Shown here: positions 1 through 5,143 of the stretch, piece after piece
Layout: the number at the start of each line of letters is the position of its first letter
Numbering within the stretch: the stretch's first letter is position 1
Assembly: GCA_016209665.1 (NCBI GenBank)
Contig: JACQVT010000810.1
Coordinates: 1-5,625, forward strand
Source: Planctomycetota bacterium
GTDB taxonomy: Bacteria > Planctomycetota > Phycisphaerae > UBA1845 > PWPN01
DNA length: 5,625 bases
Direction: 5' to 3'
The notes under the pieces: model-generated
What the model saw: only the letters and a program-made list of their open reading frames with translations
Databases searched by the model: none
What the model was told of the DNA's origin: nothing
Program-made: the position numbers and the translations under genes

Positions 1-926
1 AGCCGGCGTCGTTCTGCGGCGTGTGCGGCCTCAAGCCGACCTATGGCCGGGTGTCGCGGTATGGGCTGGTGGCCTACGGCAGCAGCCTGGACCAGATCGG
101 GCCGTTCGCACGGACCGTGCGGGACGTGGCCCTGCTGTTGCGCGTGATCGCGGGCAAGGACCCGCGCGACTCAACCAGCGTGGACGAGCCGGTGCCGGAC
201 TACCTGGCCGGGTTGGATCAGCCGCTGCGGGACGTGCGGATCGGGTATGCCGAGGAGTACTTCGGCGACGGGCTCGATCCGCAGGTGCGGGCGGCGGTGG
301 AGGCGGCGCTGGAGGCGTATCGGCAGGCGGGGGCGACGGTGGTGCCGGTGCAGCTTCCGCACATGAAGTACGCGATCGCGTGCTACTACCTGGTCGCGGT
401 GGCCGAGGCGTCGAGCAACCTCGCCCGCTACGACGGCGTGCACTACGGCCATCGGACCGTGCGGCCGAAGGACTACATCGACGTGTACTGCTCGAGCCGG
501 CAGGAGGGCTTCGGGGCCGAGGTGCGACGGCGGATCATGCTGGGCACCTACGCCCTGTCGAGCGGCTACTACGACGCCTACTACCTCAAGGCCCTGAAGG
601 TCCGCACGCTGATCCGGCGGGACTTCGAGCGGGCGTTCGCGGACGTGGACGTCATCGCCTCGCCCACGTCGCCGACACCGGCGGTCCGGGTGGGCGAGAA
701 AACCAGCGACCCGCTGGCCATGTATTTGATGGACATCTACACGGTGTCGGTGAACCTGGCGGGCATTGCCGGCATCAGCGTCCCGTGCGGCTTCACGTCC
801 GAGGGGCTGCCGATCGGCTTGCAGTTGATGGCATCGTACTTCATGGAACCGCGGCTGCTGCGGATCGCCCACGAGTATCAGCGGCAGACCCAGTGGCACC
901 TGGCCGAGCCCGCCGGTCATCCGTAG
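1..926 (+). CDS. gatA: Asp-tRNA(Asn)/Glu-tRNA(Gln) amidotransferase subunit A, 3' part
   Basis: GatA is the glutaminase/amidase subunit of the cytoplasmic GatABC (GatCAB) complex. It releases ammonia from glutamine, which is used to turn mischarged Glu-tRNA(Gln) or Asp-tRNA(Asn) into Gln-tRNA or Asn-tRNA. The frame is open from the first full codon at 3 and gives 307 residues, against about 480-500 for a full GatA, so roughly the last 60 percent is present. The visible sequence opens with [20 protein letters not shown], which in this family directly follows the amidase signature (GGSIRQPA). The nucleophilic Ser, cis-Ser and Lys of the triad therefore lie just off the left edge and cannot be checked. 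Further GatA hallmarks are [27 protein letters not shown], a [10 protein letters not shown] stretch, ASPTSPTPA, and [13 protein letters not shown] followed by GLPIGLQLM near the end. The GTG at 21 is internal and not the start. No frameshift is seen. It is followed by a cysK-tail fossil and a repeat rather than by gatB or gatC. Confidence 0.96.
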   Translation, partial: PASFCGVCGLKPTYGRVSRYGLVAYGSSLDQIGPFARTVRDVALLLRVIAGKDPRDSTSVDEPVPDYLAGLDQPLRDVRIGYAEEYFGDGLDPQVRAAVEAALEAYRQAGATVVPVQLPHMKYAIACYYLVAVAEASSNLARYDGVHYGHRTVRPKDYIDVYCSSRQEGFGAEVRRRIMLGTYALSSGYYDAYYLKALKVRTLIRRDFERAFADVDVIASPTSPTPAVRVGEKTSDPLAMYLMDIYTVSVNLAGIAGISVPCGFTSEGLPIGLQLMASYFMEPRLLRIAHEYQRQTQWHLAEPAGHP

Positions 927-927
927 C

Positions 928-975
928 TCAACAGGAAGGGTGTATCTGTCCACGCCTTTGTTCCCGCAGGCGTGA
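928..975 (+). pseudogene. Orphan fragment of a cysK 3' end
   Basis: Read in frame from 928, this piece gives STGRVYLSTPLFPQA and then TGA (973-975). The intact cysK in this window ends [19 protein letters not shown]. From 943 onward the DNA aligns without gaps to 4998-5030, and 41 of 47 positions match across 943-989 versus 4998-5044. Two of the differences (TCC/TCG for Ser, CCT/CCG for Pro) are synonymous. The fragment sits at the same 6-nt distance from the octamer element as the real cysK stop does. It begins only a few bases after the gatA stop, has no start and no catalytic part, and so cannot make a protein. I infer that it was carried here with the repeat, or left behind after a duplication and deletion. 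Similarity upstream of 943 is weak, so the left boundary is uncertain. Confidence 0.75.
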
Positions 976-1100
976 GGAGGCGTGTGAACGTAGGAACGTA
1001 TGAACATGTGAATGTATGAACAGCGGAGTCATCGGTGCCGGATCGTTCTTCCGTTCATACGTTCATACGTTCACACGTTCATACGTTCGTTCCGTGGACC
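976..1100 (+). repeat. Inverted octamer-array element, copy 1
   Basis: Left arm: five 8-bp units at 982-1021 (GTGTGAAC, GTAGGAAC, GTATGAAC, ATGTGAAT, GTATGAAC). Then comes a 31-nt spacer at 1022-1052. Right arm: five units at 1053-1092 (GTTCATAC twice, GTTCACAC, GTTCATAC, and a degenerate GTTCGTTC). The right units are reverse complements of the left ones, so the whole can fold into an imperfect stem of about 40 bp with a 31-nt loop; the innermost unit pair is perfect. The flank CGTGGACC (1093-1100) is also found, with one change, after copy 2. Read as protein, the units give nonsense such as RSYVHTFTRSYV, so short ORFs here are artefacts. There is no T-tract after the stem, so a classical Rho-independent terminator is not supported. 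A structured spacer between gatA and the next operon, or a non-autonomous mobile repeat, are both possible. Confidence 0.85.
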
Positions 1101-1128
1101 TTTCGCCGCATATTACCCGGCCTGAACA

Positions 1129-1148
1129 GGGTCAGGTTACAATGACCC
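1129..1148. promoter_or_regulatory. Perfect 6-bp inverted repeat just before the GNAT start
   Basis: GGGTCA (1129-1134) and TGACCC (1143-1148) form a perfect inverted repeat with an 8-nt centre, ending one base before the ATG at 1150. An overlapping pair, CCTGA (1121-1125) and TCAGG (1132-1136), is also present. The position suits an operator half-site pair or an RNA hairpin that could hide the translation start. No regulator is encoded nearby, and short palindromes of this size arise by chance in GC-rich DNA, so this is a weak call. Confidence 0.25.
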
Positions 1149-1149
1149 C

Positions 1150-1959
1150 ATGGCCGGCGTGCCGGACCCCATCGCCGCGATGCATCGGGCCAACCAGGCG
1201 TTCCACGCCCAGGCGCTGGACACGGCGCCGCTGACGTGCGGCCTGGCGCATTTCTCGACACAGTTCGGGCTGATCGGCAACCAGGTCCGCGAGGTGACGA
1301 TCCCCGCCGGCATGACGGTCGCCCGGGCTTACGAGGAAGTACAGGCTTTTTTCCGCGGGGCCGGTGCGCCGTGCCGGCGCTGGACCCCGGCGCTGGGGCA
1401 GCCGACGGAGGAGCTGGAGGCATTCCTGGCGACGAGGGGCTTCGTTCCCAAGCGGCGGACGGTCATGGCGCTGCGGCCCTGGCCGGAGTTGCCGCCGCAT
1501 CCGCGAGTTCGCATCGTGCCGGGGCGGGCGGTGCGGCAGGCCTTGCGCGAACTGCTGCTCAGCGACGAAGGGCTCGGCCGGACGGACCGGCGCGAGTTGG
1601 TGGCCCAGATGGTGTTGTCGCGGATGGACGATCCGGGCTTCGACATGCTGCTGGCCCTTGTGGACGGACAACCGGCGGGGCAAGGCGCGCTCCTGCAGGC
1701 CGGCCCGATCGCCGCCATCTACGACGTCTTCGTGCGGAAGGAGCATCGGCGGCAGGGCGTCGGGCTGGCGATCGTCGCCGACCTGGTGACGCTGTGCCGG
1801 CGGCTGGAGCTGCGGACGGTGGTGCTGGACGTCGACGAGGAAAACGCCGCCGCGATCGGCCTCTATGAGCGGTGCGGTTTTGTGCGGGCGGGCAGCAGCG
1901 TGGAGTTCGTGCGGGCGGCTCGCGAGGGCGAAGGGCTTGGGCGTAGCACGGCGGAGTAA
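1150..1959 (+). CDS. GNAT-family N-acetyltransferase with an extra N-terminal domain
   Basis: This 269-residue protein is predicted to move an acetyl group from acetyl-CoA to an amine; the substrate is unknown. The C-terminal half (about residues 118-255) is a GNAT fold. Acceptor-side beta strands lead to IAAIYDVFV (187-195), then the acetyl-CoA loop RRQGVG (200-205, the Q/RxxGxG/A motif) and an alpha helix. It ends with ENAAAIGLYERCGF (231-244), the usual motif B with the N-x-x-A-x-x-L-Y-x-x-x-GF pattern. Residues 1-110 are extra relative to a single GNAT (about 150 residues). They end in LEAFLATRGFVPKRRTVMAL (89-108), which resembles the close of a second, degenerate GNAT domain without a CoA loop. 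The ATG at 1150 is chosen because it gives the longest sensible N-terminus; there is only a weak AGG at 1134-1136, so ATG 1180 is possible. Its stop is 5 nt before the amidohydrolase, suggesting co-transcription. Confidence 0.85.
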   Translation: MAGVPDPIAAMHRANQAFHAQALDTAPLTCGLAHFSTQFGLIGNQVREVTIPAGMTVARAYEEVQAFFRGAGAPCRRWTPALGQPTEELEAFLATRGFVPKRRTVMALRPWPELPPHPRVRIVPGRAVRQALRELLLSDEGLGRTDRRELVAQMVLSRMDDPGFDMLLALVDGQPAGQGALLQAGPIAAIYDVFVRKEHRRQGVGLAIVADLVTLCRRLELRTVVLDVDEENAAAIGLYERCGFVRAGSSVEFVRAAREGEGLGRSTAE

Positions 1960-1964
1960 CGGAC

Positions 1965-3212
1965 ATGGCTCAACTACGAATCGGTGCCCGCTGGGTGCTG
2001 CCGGTGACGGACTCACCGATCGAGAACGGCCGGGTGGTGATCGACGGCGGGAGGATCGTCGCGGTCGAGAGCGGTGCGAAACCTCGAGTGGCGGACTTGG
2101 ACTACGGCGACGCGGTCATCCTGCCGGGCTTCGTCAACGCTCATACCCATCTGGAGCTGACGGGGTTTCGCGGCCGCGTGCCGTTCACCGGCTCGTTCGG
2201 GGATTGGCTCCGCGGCCTGATCGCCCTGCAATCGGCCGAGGACGCCGAGCAGGCCATGTCGCGGGCCATCGCCGAGGGACTGCGGCAGTCGCTGGCGGCG
2301 GGCGTGACGACCATCGTCGACGCCGGCTGCGGGCAGCAAGCGGCCGATGCCTGGTGCGAGGCGCGGGCGAACGTCGTCGGGCTGTTCGAGGTCATCGGGA
2401 TGGGGCCGCGAGCGGGCGGATCGCACTCGCGGTCGGTGGAAACGGTCAGGCGCTTGATGGAGCAGTGCACCGCGCGGGCTGAAGCCCGAGGCTCGCTGCG
2501 GCTAGGGATGTGTCCGCACGCGCCCTACAGCACAGCGCCGGAGGTCTACCGGCAGGCGGTCGCTTACGTTGAGGAGCGGGATTTGCCGATCGGCACGCAC
2601 CTGGCCGAGACGCGGGAGGAACTCGAGTTTCTGTTTCGCGGCCGGGGCCCGTTGCGGGAACTGCTGGAGGAGCTGGGGTTGTGGGATGGTTCGTTCGAGC
2701 CGCCGGAGGTGCCGCCGGTGGCCTACGCCGAGTGGCTGGGCCTGCTGGCGTGCCGGCCGCTGCTGGCCCACGTCAACTACGTGAGCGAGCAGGATATCGC
2801 CCTGCTGGCCGAGCGGCGATGCAGCGTCGCGTACTGCCCCCGGACGCACCGGTTCTTCCAGCACGAGCCGCACTGGTACCGCCAGATGTTGGGCAGCGGC
2901 ATCAACGTGTGCATCGGGACGGATTCTCTGGCGAGCAACGACAGCCTGTCGGTGCTGGACGAGATGCGGTTCCTGCGGGCCGCCGACCCCTCGCTGGACG
3001 GCGAACTGCTGCTGGCGATGGGCACGATCCGCGGGGCACGAGCGGCGGGCCTCGATGAGCGGGTCGGCTCGTTCGAGCCGGGCAAGCGGGCGGACCTGGT
3101 GGCGGTGCCGCTGGCCGCTTCGCGAGACCCCGTCGATGCCCTCCTGCGCGGCGCCAGCGAACCGATGGTCGTATACCTGGCGGGTGAGCCGATCGACCCT
3201 CGAACGCTCTGA
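1965..3212 (+). CDS. Metal-dependent amidohydrolase of the MtaD/SsnA/aminofutalosine-deaminase type
   Basis: This 415-residue cytoplasmic enzyme of the amidohydrolase superfamily (COG0402-like) probably deaminates a purine-type or related substrate. Visible landmarks are the N-terminal beta-sandwich part (1-55), then PGFVNAHTHLE with metal ligands H60 and H62. PHAPYST follows with H185, THLAE with metal ligand H212 and acid E215, LAHV with H269, CPRTHRFF (291-298), and GTDSLASNDSLS with the metal/catalytic Asp D320. The tail GSFEPGKRADLVAV (368-381) is the usual return to the beta-sandwich. All residues expected for a single-metal hydrolase of this group are present. The THLAE and GTDSLASN signatures are shared by methylthioadenosine/SAH deaminases, chlorohydrolases and aminofutalosine deaminases of the menaquinone futalosine route. 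Substrate cannot be decided here, and no mqn genes are adjacent. A GGAG at 1953-1956, inside the end of the GNAT gene, lies 8 nt before the ATG. Confidence 0.9.
   Translation: MAQLRIGARWVLPVTDSPIENGRVVIDGGRIVAVESGAKPRVADLDYGDAVILPGFVNAHTHLELTGFRGRVPFTGSFGDWLRGLIALQSAEDAEQAMSRAIAEGLRQSLAAGVTTIVDAGCGQQAADAWCEARANVVGLFEVIGMGPRAGGSHSRSVETVRRLMEQCTARAEARGSLRLGMCPHAPYSTAPEVYRQAVAYVEERDLPIGTHLAETREELEFLFRGRGPLRELLEELGLWDGSFEPPEVPPVAYAEWLGLLACRPLLAHVNYVSEQDIALLAERRCSVAYCPRTHRFFQHEPHWYRQMLGSGINVCIGTDSLASNDSLSVLDEMRFLRAADPSLDGELLLAMGTIRGARAAGLDERVGSFEPGKRADLVAVPLAASRDPVDALLRGASEPMVVYLAGEPIDPRTL
2475..2488. repeat. Intragenic palindrome CGGGC-TGAA-GCCCG
   Basis: A 5-bp GC-only stem with a TGAA loop lies within the amidohydrolase gene, where it encodes the R-A-E-A-R stretch (residues 171-175). 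This sits between the helix after the IGMGPRAGG segment and the strand leading to PHAPYST. GGGCTGAAGCCC-type palindromes recur as dispersed intergenic repeats in several bacterial phyla, from memory. Here it keeps the frame open. It may be a chance hairpin in GC-rich coding DNA. Confidence 0.3.
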
Positions 3213-3226
3213 CGAGATTCTGTGTG

Positions 3227-3247
3227 GGACCGGCATCCTGCCGGTCC
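3227..3247. repeat. Perfect 9-bp hairpin between convergent genes
   Basis: GGACCGGCA (3227-3235) and TGCCGGTCC (3239-3247) form a perfect, GC-rich stem with a 3-nt loop, 15 nt after the amidohydrolase stop. It lies in the 69-nt gap to the oppositely oriented AKR-like gene. It could stop or protect transcripts from both sides, but no T-run follows on either strand, so intrinsic termination is not assured. The surrounding bases read GTGILPV in one frame. This type of spurious peptide is, from memory, repeated many times in planctomycete and verrucomicrobial genomes, so the hairpin may be one copy of a dispersed palindrome family. Confidence 0.6.
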
Positions 3248-3272
3248 GATCGACCCGTTTCAGGGCCGATCG
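3247..3272. terminator. Second hairpin, candidate bidirectional transcription end
   Basis: CGATCGACCC (3247-3256) and GGGCCGATCG (3263-3272) form a 10-bp stem with one mismatch and a GTTTCA loop. In RNA from the minus strand the mismatch becomes a G-U pair, so the fold is better for the AKR-like transcript, whose stop codon is at 3284-3282. The stem abuts the hairpin at 3227-3247, sharing base 3247. No T-tract is visible, so the terminator call rests on structure and on the convergent position alone. Confidence 0.4.
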
Positions 3273-3281
3273 CCGATGCTG

Positions 3282-3956
3282 TCAGGGCCCCAGATCGAAG
3301 GGCCAGGCGAAGCCGGCGATCGGCGTGGCGGCCAGTAGACCGCGAGCCCGGGCGAGATCGTGGCCCGCGGCCCGGGCGGTGGCGAGCAGACCGATGCCCG
3401 ATTCGCAGGCCGCCGGCCAGACTTCGGACCAGTCGGCATCGTCGACTGGCCCGTCGAGCGTGATCGCGTGGACGGGCGTGTTGTCGAGCACCCACCTGGC
3501 GTCCCGCGGGGTCTGAACGACGATGCCGACGAATCGGATGAGGCCGCCGTCGCGCAGCTCCTGGACGCGGCGGAAGGGTTCGCCGGCCTTGATCCGCTCG
3601 CGGTCACAGCAGTCCAGTTGCCAAAGGTCGACGCGGGTCCCACCGATCTGCCGCAGTAAATCCTCACAGGCCGCGACCATCCGGCGGTCCCAGCCGGCCG
3701 GCCCGACGTTGGCGACCACCACGAGCAGCGGATTTCCGCCGCGAAGAAAGGCCGGGGGACGCGCATCCAATGTACAGGTCTCGTCCCGCACAGTAGTCGA
3801 GATGCTGGATGCGACGTAGCACCAGTTGGCTTTTCTGAAGGGAGGTGGAATCGTGCCGGCGACCGCTGATGGACCGGGGACGGCCAGGCCGAACGGTGAC
3901 AACAACAGCCCGGTGCTGCCGAGCGGGCGGCGGTCTGGGGACGGTGCGGGTCCCAT
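3282..3956 (-). CDS. Shortened aldo/keto-reductase-like protein, probably non-catalytic
   Basis: Starting at ATG 3956, this gene encodes 224 residues; typical aldo/keto reductases (AKR) have about 280-330. RRPLGSTGLLLSPFGL (9-24) is the usual AKR N-terminal hairpin. DLLRQIGGTRVDLWQLDCCD (99-118) matches the helix and strand that normally end in L-L-Q-L-H-x-x-D. PFRRVQELRDGGLIRFVGIV (127-146) matches the G-K-I-R-x-I-G-V-S region, and ACESGIGLLATA (183-194) matches a later barrel strand. The catalytic His is replaced by Asp (D115). The strand that normally carries the catalytic Lys reads LLVVVANVG (77-85), with no Lys. No D-T-A-x-x-Y-G motif is seen between 40 and 70, and the NADPH-binding C-terminal part is absent. 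The frame is open and GC-rich throughout, so it is an intact but divergent gene rather than a frameshifted one. The frame extends upstream to 4094, but that part reads unlike protein. Function is unknown. Confidence 0.72.
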   Translation of the reverse strand: MGPAPSPDRRPLGSTGLLLSPFGLAVPGPSAVAGTIPPPFRKANWCYVASSISTTVRDETCTLDARPPAFLRGGNPLLVVVANVGPAGWDRRMVAACEDLLRQIGGTRVDLWQLDCCDRERIKAGEPFRRVQELRDGGLIRFVGIVVQTPRDARWVLDNTPVHAITLDGPVDDADWSEVWPAACESGIGLLATARAAGHDLARARGLLAATPIAGFAWPFDLGP

Positions 3957-4006
3957 GATGGCCCGCAATTGTAGTCCCGCCCCCGGTGCCGGTCCGTGAC
4001 GGTCGG

Positions 4007-4036
4007 TTGACGGTGGCGCGGCACAACACCTATGAT
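4007..4036 (+). promoter_or_regulatory. Sigma70-type promoter for cysK
   Basis: TTGACG (4007-4012) and TATGAT (4031-4036) are each one base from the -35 and -10 consensus, and are separated by 18 bp. Transcription would start near 4043, giving a leader of about 43 nt before the cysK ATG at 4086. The box lies in the 129-bp divergent gap to the AKR-like gene. It is the best promoter match that I find in the window. No operator or riboswitch is evident in the short leader. Confidence 0.6.
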
Positions 4037-4074
4037 TGCTCTGTATCCGATTCGGGCGCCGGAGGTAGCATTTC

Positions 4075-4080
4075 AGGAGG
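4075..4080 (+). promoter_or_regulatory. Strong Shine-Dalgarno of cysK, decides the start
   Basis: AGGAGG lies 5 nt before ATG 4086 and fixes the start there. The earlier in-frame ATG at 4032 overlaps the proposed -10 box, has no ribosome site, and would add 18 residues that CysK proteins lack. A second GGAGG (4061-4065) lies 15 nt further upstream with no start codon at a usable distance. Confidence 0.8.
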
Positions 4081-4085
4081 TCACG

Positions 4086-5030
4086 ATGGCTCAACTATAC
4101 GACGACATCACGCAGACAATCGGGAACACGCCGCTGGTCCGCATCAACCGGATCATCCAGGCACCGGCGACGGTGTATGCGAAGCTGGAGTTCTTCAACC
4201 CGCTGAGCAGTGTGAAGGACCGCATCGGCGTGTCGATGATCGACGCCGCCGAGCAGGCGGGCAAGATCAAGAAGGACACCGTCATCATCGAGCCGACGTC
4301 GGGCAACACCGGCATCGCCCTGGCGTTCGTGTGCGCCGCCCGCGGCTACAAGCTGGTCCTGACCATGCCCGAGAGCATGTCGATCGAGCGCCGCAACTTG
4401 CTCAAGGCCATGGGGGCCGAGCTGGTGCTGACGCCGGCCAGCGAGGGCATGAAGGGCGCGATCAACAAGGCGGAGCAGCTCAAGGCCGAAACCCCCGGCG
4501 CGATCATCCCGCAGCAGTTCGACAACCCGGCCAACCCGGAAATCCATCGCCTGACGACGGCCGAGGAAATCTGGCGCGACACCGACGGCAAGGCCGACAT
4601 CCTGATCTCGGGCGTGGGCACGGGCGGGACGATCAGCGGCGTCGGGCAGGTCATCAAGCCGCGCAAGCCGTCGTTCCAGTGCATCGCGGTCGAGCCGACG
4701 GACTCGCCGGTGATCACCCAGAAGCGGCACGGCGACGACCTCAAGCCGGGGCCGCACAAGATCCAGGGCATCGGGGCGGGTTTCATCCCGGCCAACCTGG
4801 ATATGAGCGTCGTGGACGACGTGATCCGGGTCAGCAACGACGATGCCTTCGCCTGGGCCCGCAAGGCGGCCAAGATGGAGGGACTGTTGTGCGGCATCTC
4901 CTCCGGTGCCGCCTTGTGCGCCGCCAATCAGGTCGCCAACCGGCCGGAGAACAAGGGCAAGATGATCGTGGTGATTCTGCCCAGCGCCGGCGAACGGTAT
5001 CTGTCGACGCCGTTGTTCCAGGAGGCGTGA
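4086..5030 (+). CDS. cysK: Cysteine synthase (O-acetylserine sulfhydrylase)
   Basis: CysK is a cytoplasmic pyridoxal-phosphate enzyme that makes L-cysteine and acetate from O-acetylserine and sulfide, the last step of sulfur assimilation. The 314-residue length is typical. Visible residues are the N-terminal IGNTPLVRI (12-20), SSVKDR with the PLP Schiff-base Lys K44, the substrate loop TSGNTG (71-76), and the phosphate-binding GTGGT (178-182). [11 protein letters not shown] (225-235) and GISSGA (270-275), which holds the Ser that contacts the PLP ring nitrogen, follow. The C-terminal [12 protein letters not shown] (300-311) is characteristic of the fold-type II CysK group rather than of cystathionine beta-synthases. 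A serine acetyltransferase gene (cysE) is not in the window. The gene has its own promoter and a strong ribosome site, and its stop is followed after 6 nt by the octamer element. No missing key residue is seen. A CysM-like substrate range cannot be excluded from sequence alone. Confidence 0.96.
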   Translation: MAQLYDDITQTIGNTPLVRINRIIQAPATVYAKLEFFNPLSSVKDRIGVSMIDAAEQAGKIKKDTVIIEPTSGNTGIALAFVCAARGYKLVLTMPESMSIERRNLLKAMGAELVLTPASEGMKGAINKAEQLKAETPGAIIPQQFDNPANPEIHRLTTAEEIWRDTDGKADILISGVGTGGTISGVGQVIKPRKPSFQCIAVEPTDSPVITQKRHGDDLKPGPHKIQGIGAGFIPANLDMSVVDDVIRVSNDDAFAWARKAAKMEGLLCGISSGAALCAANQVANRPENKGKMIVVILPSAGERYLSTPLFQEA

Positions 5031-5139
5031 GCGGGCGTGTGAACGTGTGAACGTGTGAACGTGTGAACGGCGGACTCATCGCTGCCGGATTGTTTTTCCG
5101 TTCATACATTCACACGTTCATACGTTGATTCCGTGGAGC
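5031..5139 (+). repeat. Inverted octamer-array element, copy 2
   Basis: Four perfect GTGTGAAC units (5037-5068) are followed by a 31-nt spacer (5069-5099) and by four units of the opposite sense (5100-5131: GTTCATAC, ATTCACAC, GTTCATAC, and a degenerate GTTGATTC). Then comes the flank CGTGGAGC (5132-5139). The arms can pair over roughly 24-32 bp with several G-U pairs. The spacer matches that of copy 1 at 26 of 31 positions and has the same length. The element lies between cysK and bpt, in the same orientation as copy 1. Its T5 run lies inside the loop, so it is not a standard intrinsic terminator. The right flank supplies the probable ribosome site of bpt. Confidence 0.87.
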
Positions 5140-5143
5140 CGCC

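Noticed and set aside
23..1003. Long open frame on the + strand overlapping gatA (and a matching antisense frame at 171-1007)
   Set aside because: These are low-complexity Arg/Gly/Ala-rich or His/Arg-rich translations, as expected from out-of-frame reading of GC-rich coding DNA. The gatA frame is unmistakable.
982..1092. Possible CRISPR array
   Set aside because: Units are 8 bp and contiguous with no unique spacers, and the two halves are inverted to each other. There are no cas genes.
1138..1143. TACAAT as a -10 box for the GNAT operon
   Set aside because: No acceptable -35 hexamer lies 16-18 bp upstream, and transcription would start at or inside the first codon.
1016..1234. Small + strand ORF containing RSYVHTFTRSYV
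   Set aside because: Its first third is translation of the octamer repeats, and the rest overlaps the GNAT gene out of frame.
1132..2016. 294-codon antisense frame opposite the GNAT gene
   Set aside because: It has no recognisable motifs and a Pro/Arg/His-rich composition, and it mirrors the codon periodicity of the clear GNAT gene.
2502..3236. Antisense frame of 244 codons opposite the amidohydrolase
   Set aside because: It is shadow coding with a biased composition; the sense frame has all catalytic motifs of an amidohydrolase.
3968..3973. TACAAT (minus strand) as a -10 box for the AKR-like gene
   Set aside because: The -35 position reads CGGACC, far from consensus. A nearly leaderless transcript would be implied, so it was not listed.
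4032..4085. Upstream ATG start for cysK at 4032
   Set aside because: It overlaps the -10 box, has no Shine-Dalgarno, and adds 18 residues not typical of CysK. ATG 4086 has AGGAGG at ideal spacing.
3957..4094. N-terminal extension of the AKR-like protein up to 4094
   Set aside because: The extra 46 residues are Arg/Pro/Cys-rich and precede a clear AKR N-terminus. They overlap the cysK promoter and leader on the other strand.
3986..5050. 354-codon frame on the + strand overlapping cysK
   Set aside because: It is an Arg/Gly/Gln-rich shadow of cysK, in a frame with no family features, and it runs into the repeat element.
5031..5139. Rho-independent terminator after cysK
   Set aside because: The long stem is not followed by a T-tract; the only T-run (5092-5096) lies in the loop. 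It is therefore listed as a repeat rather than a terminator.
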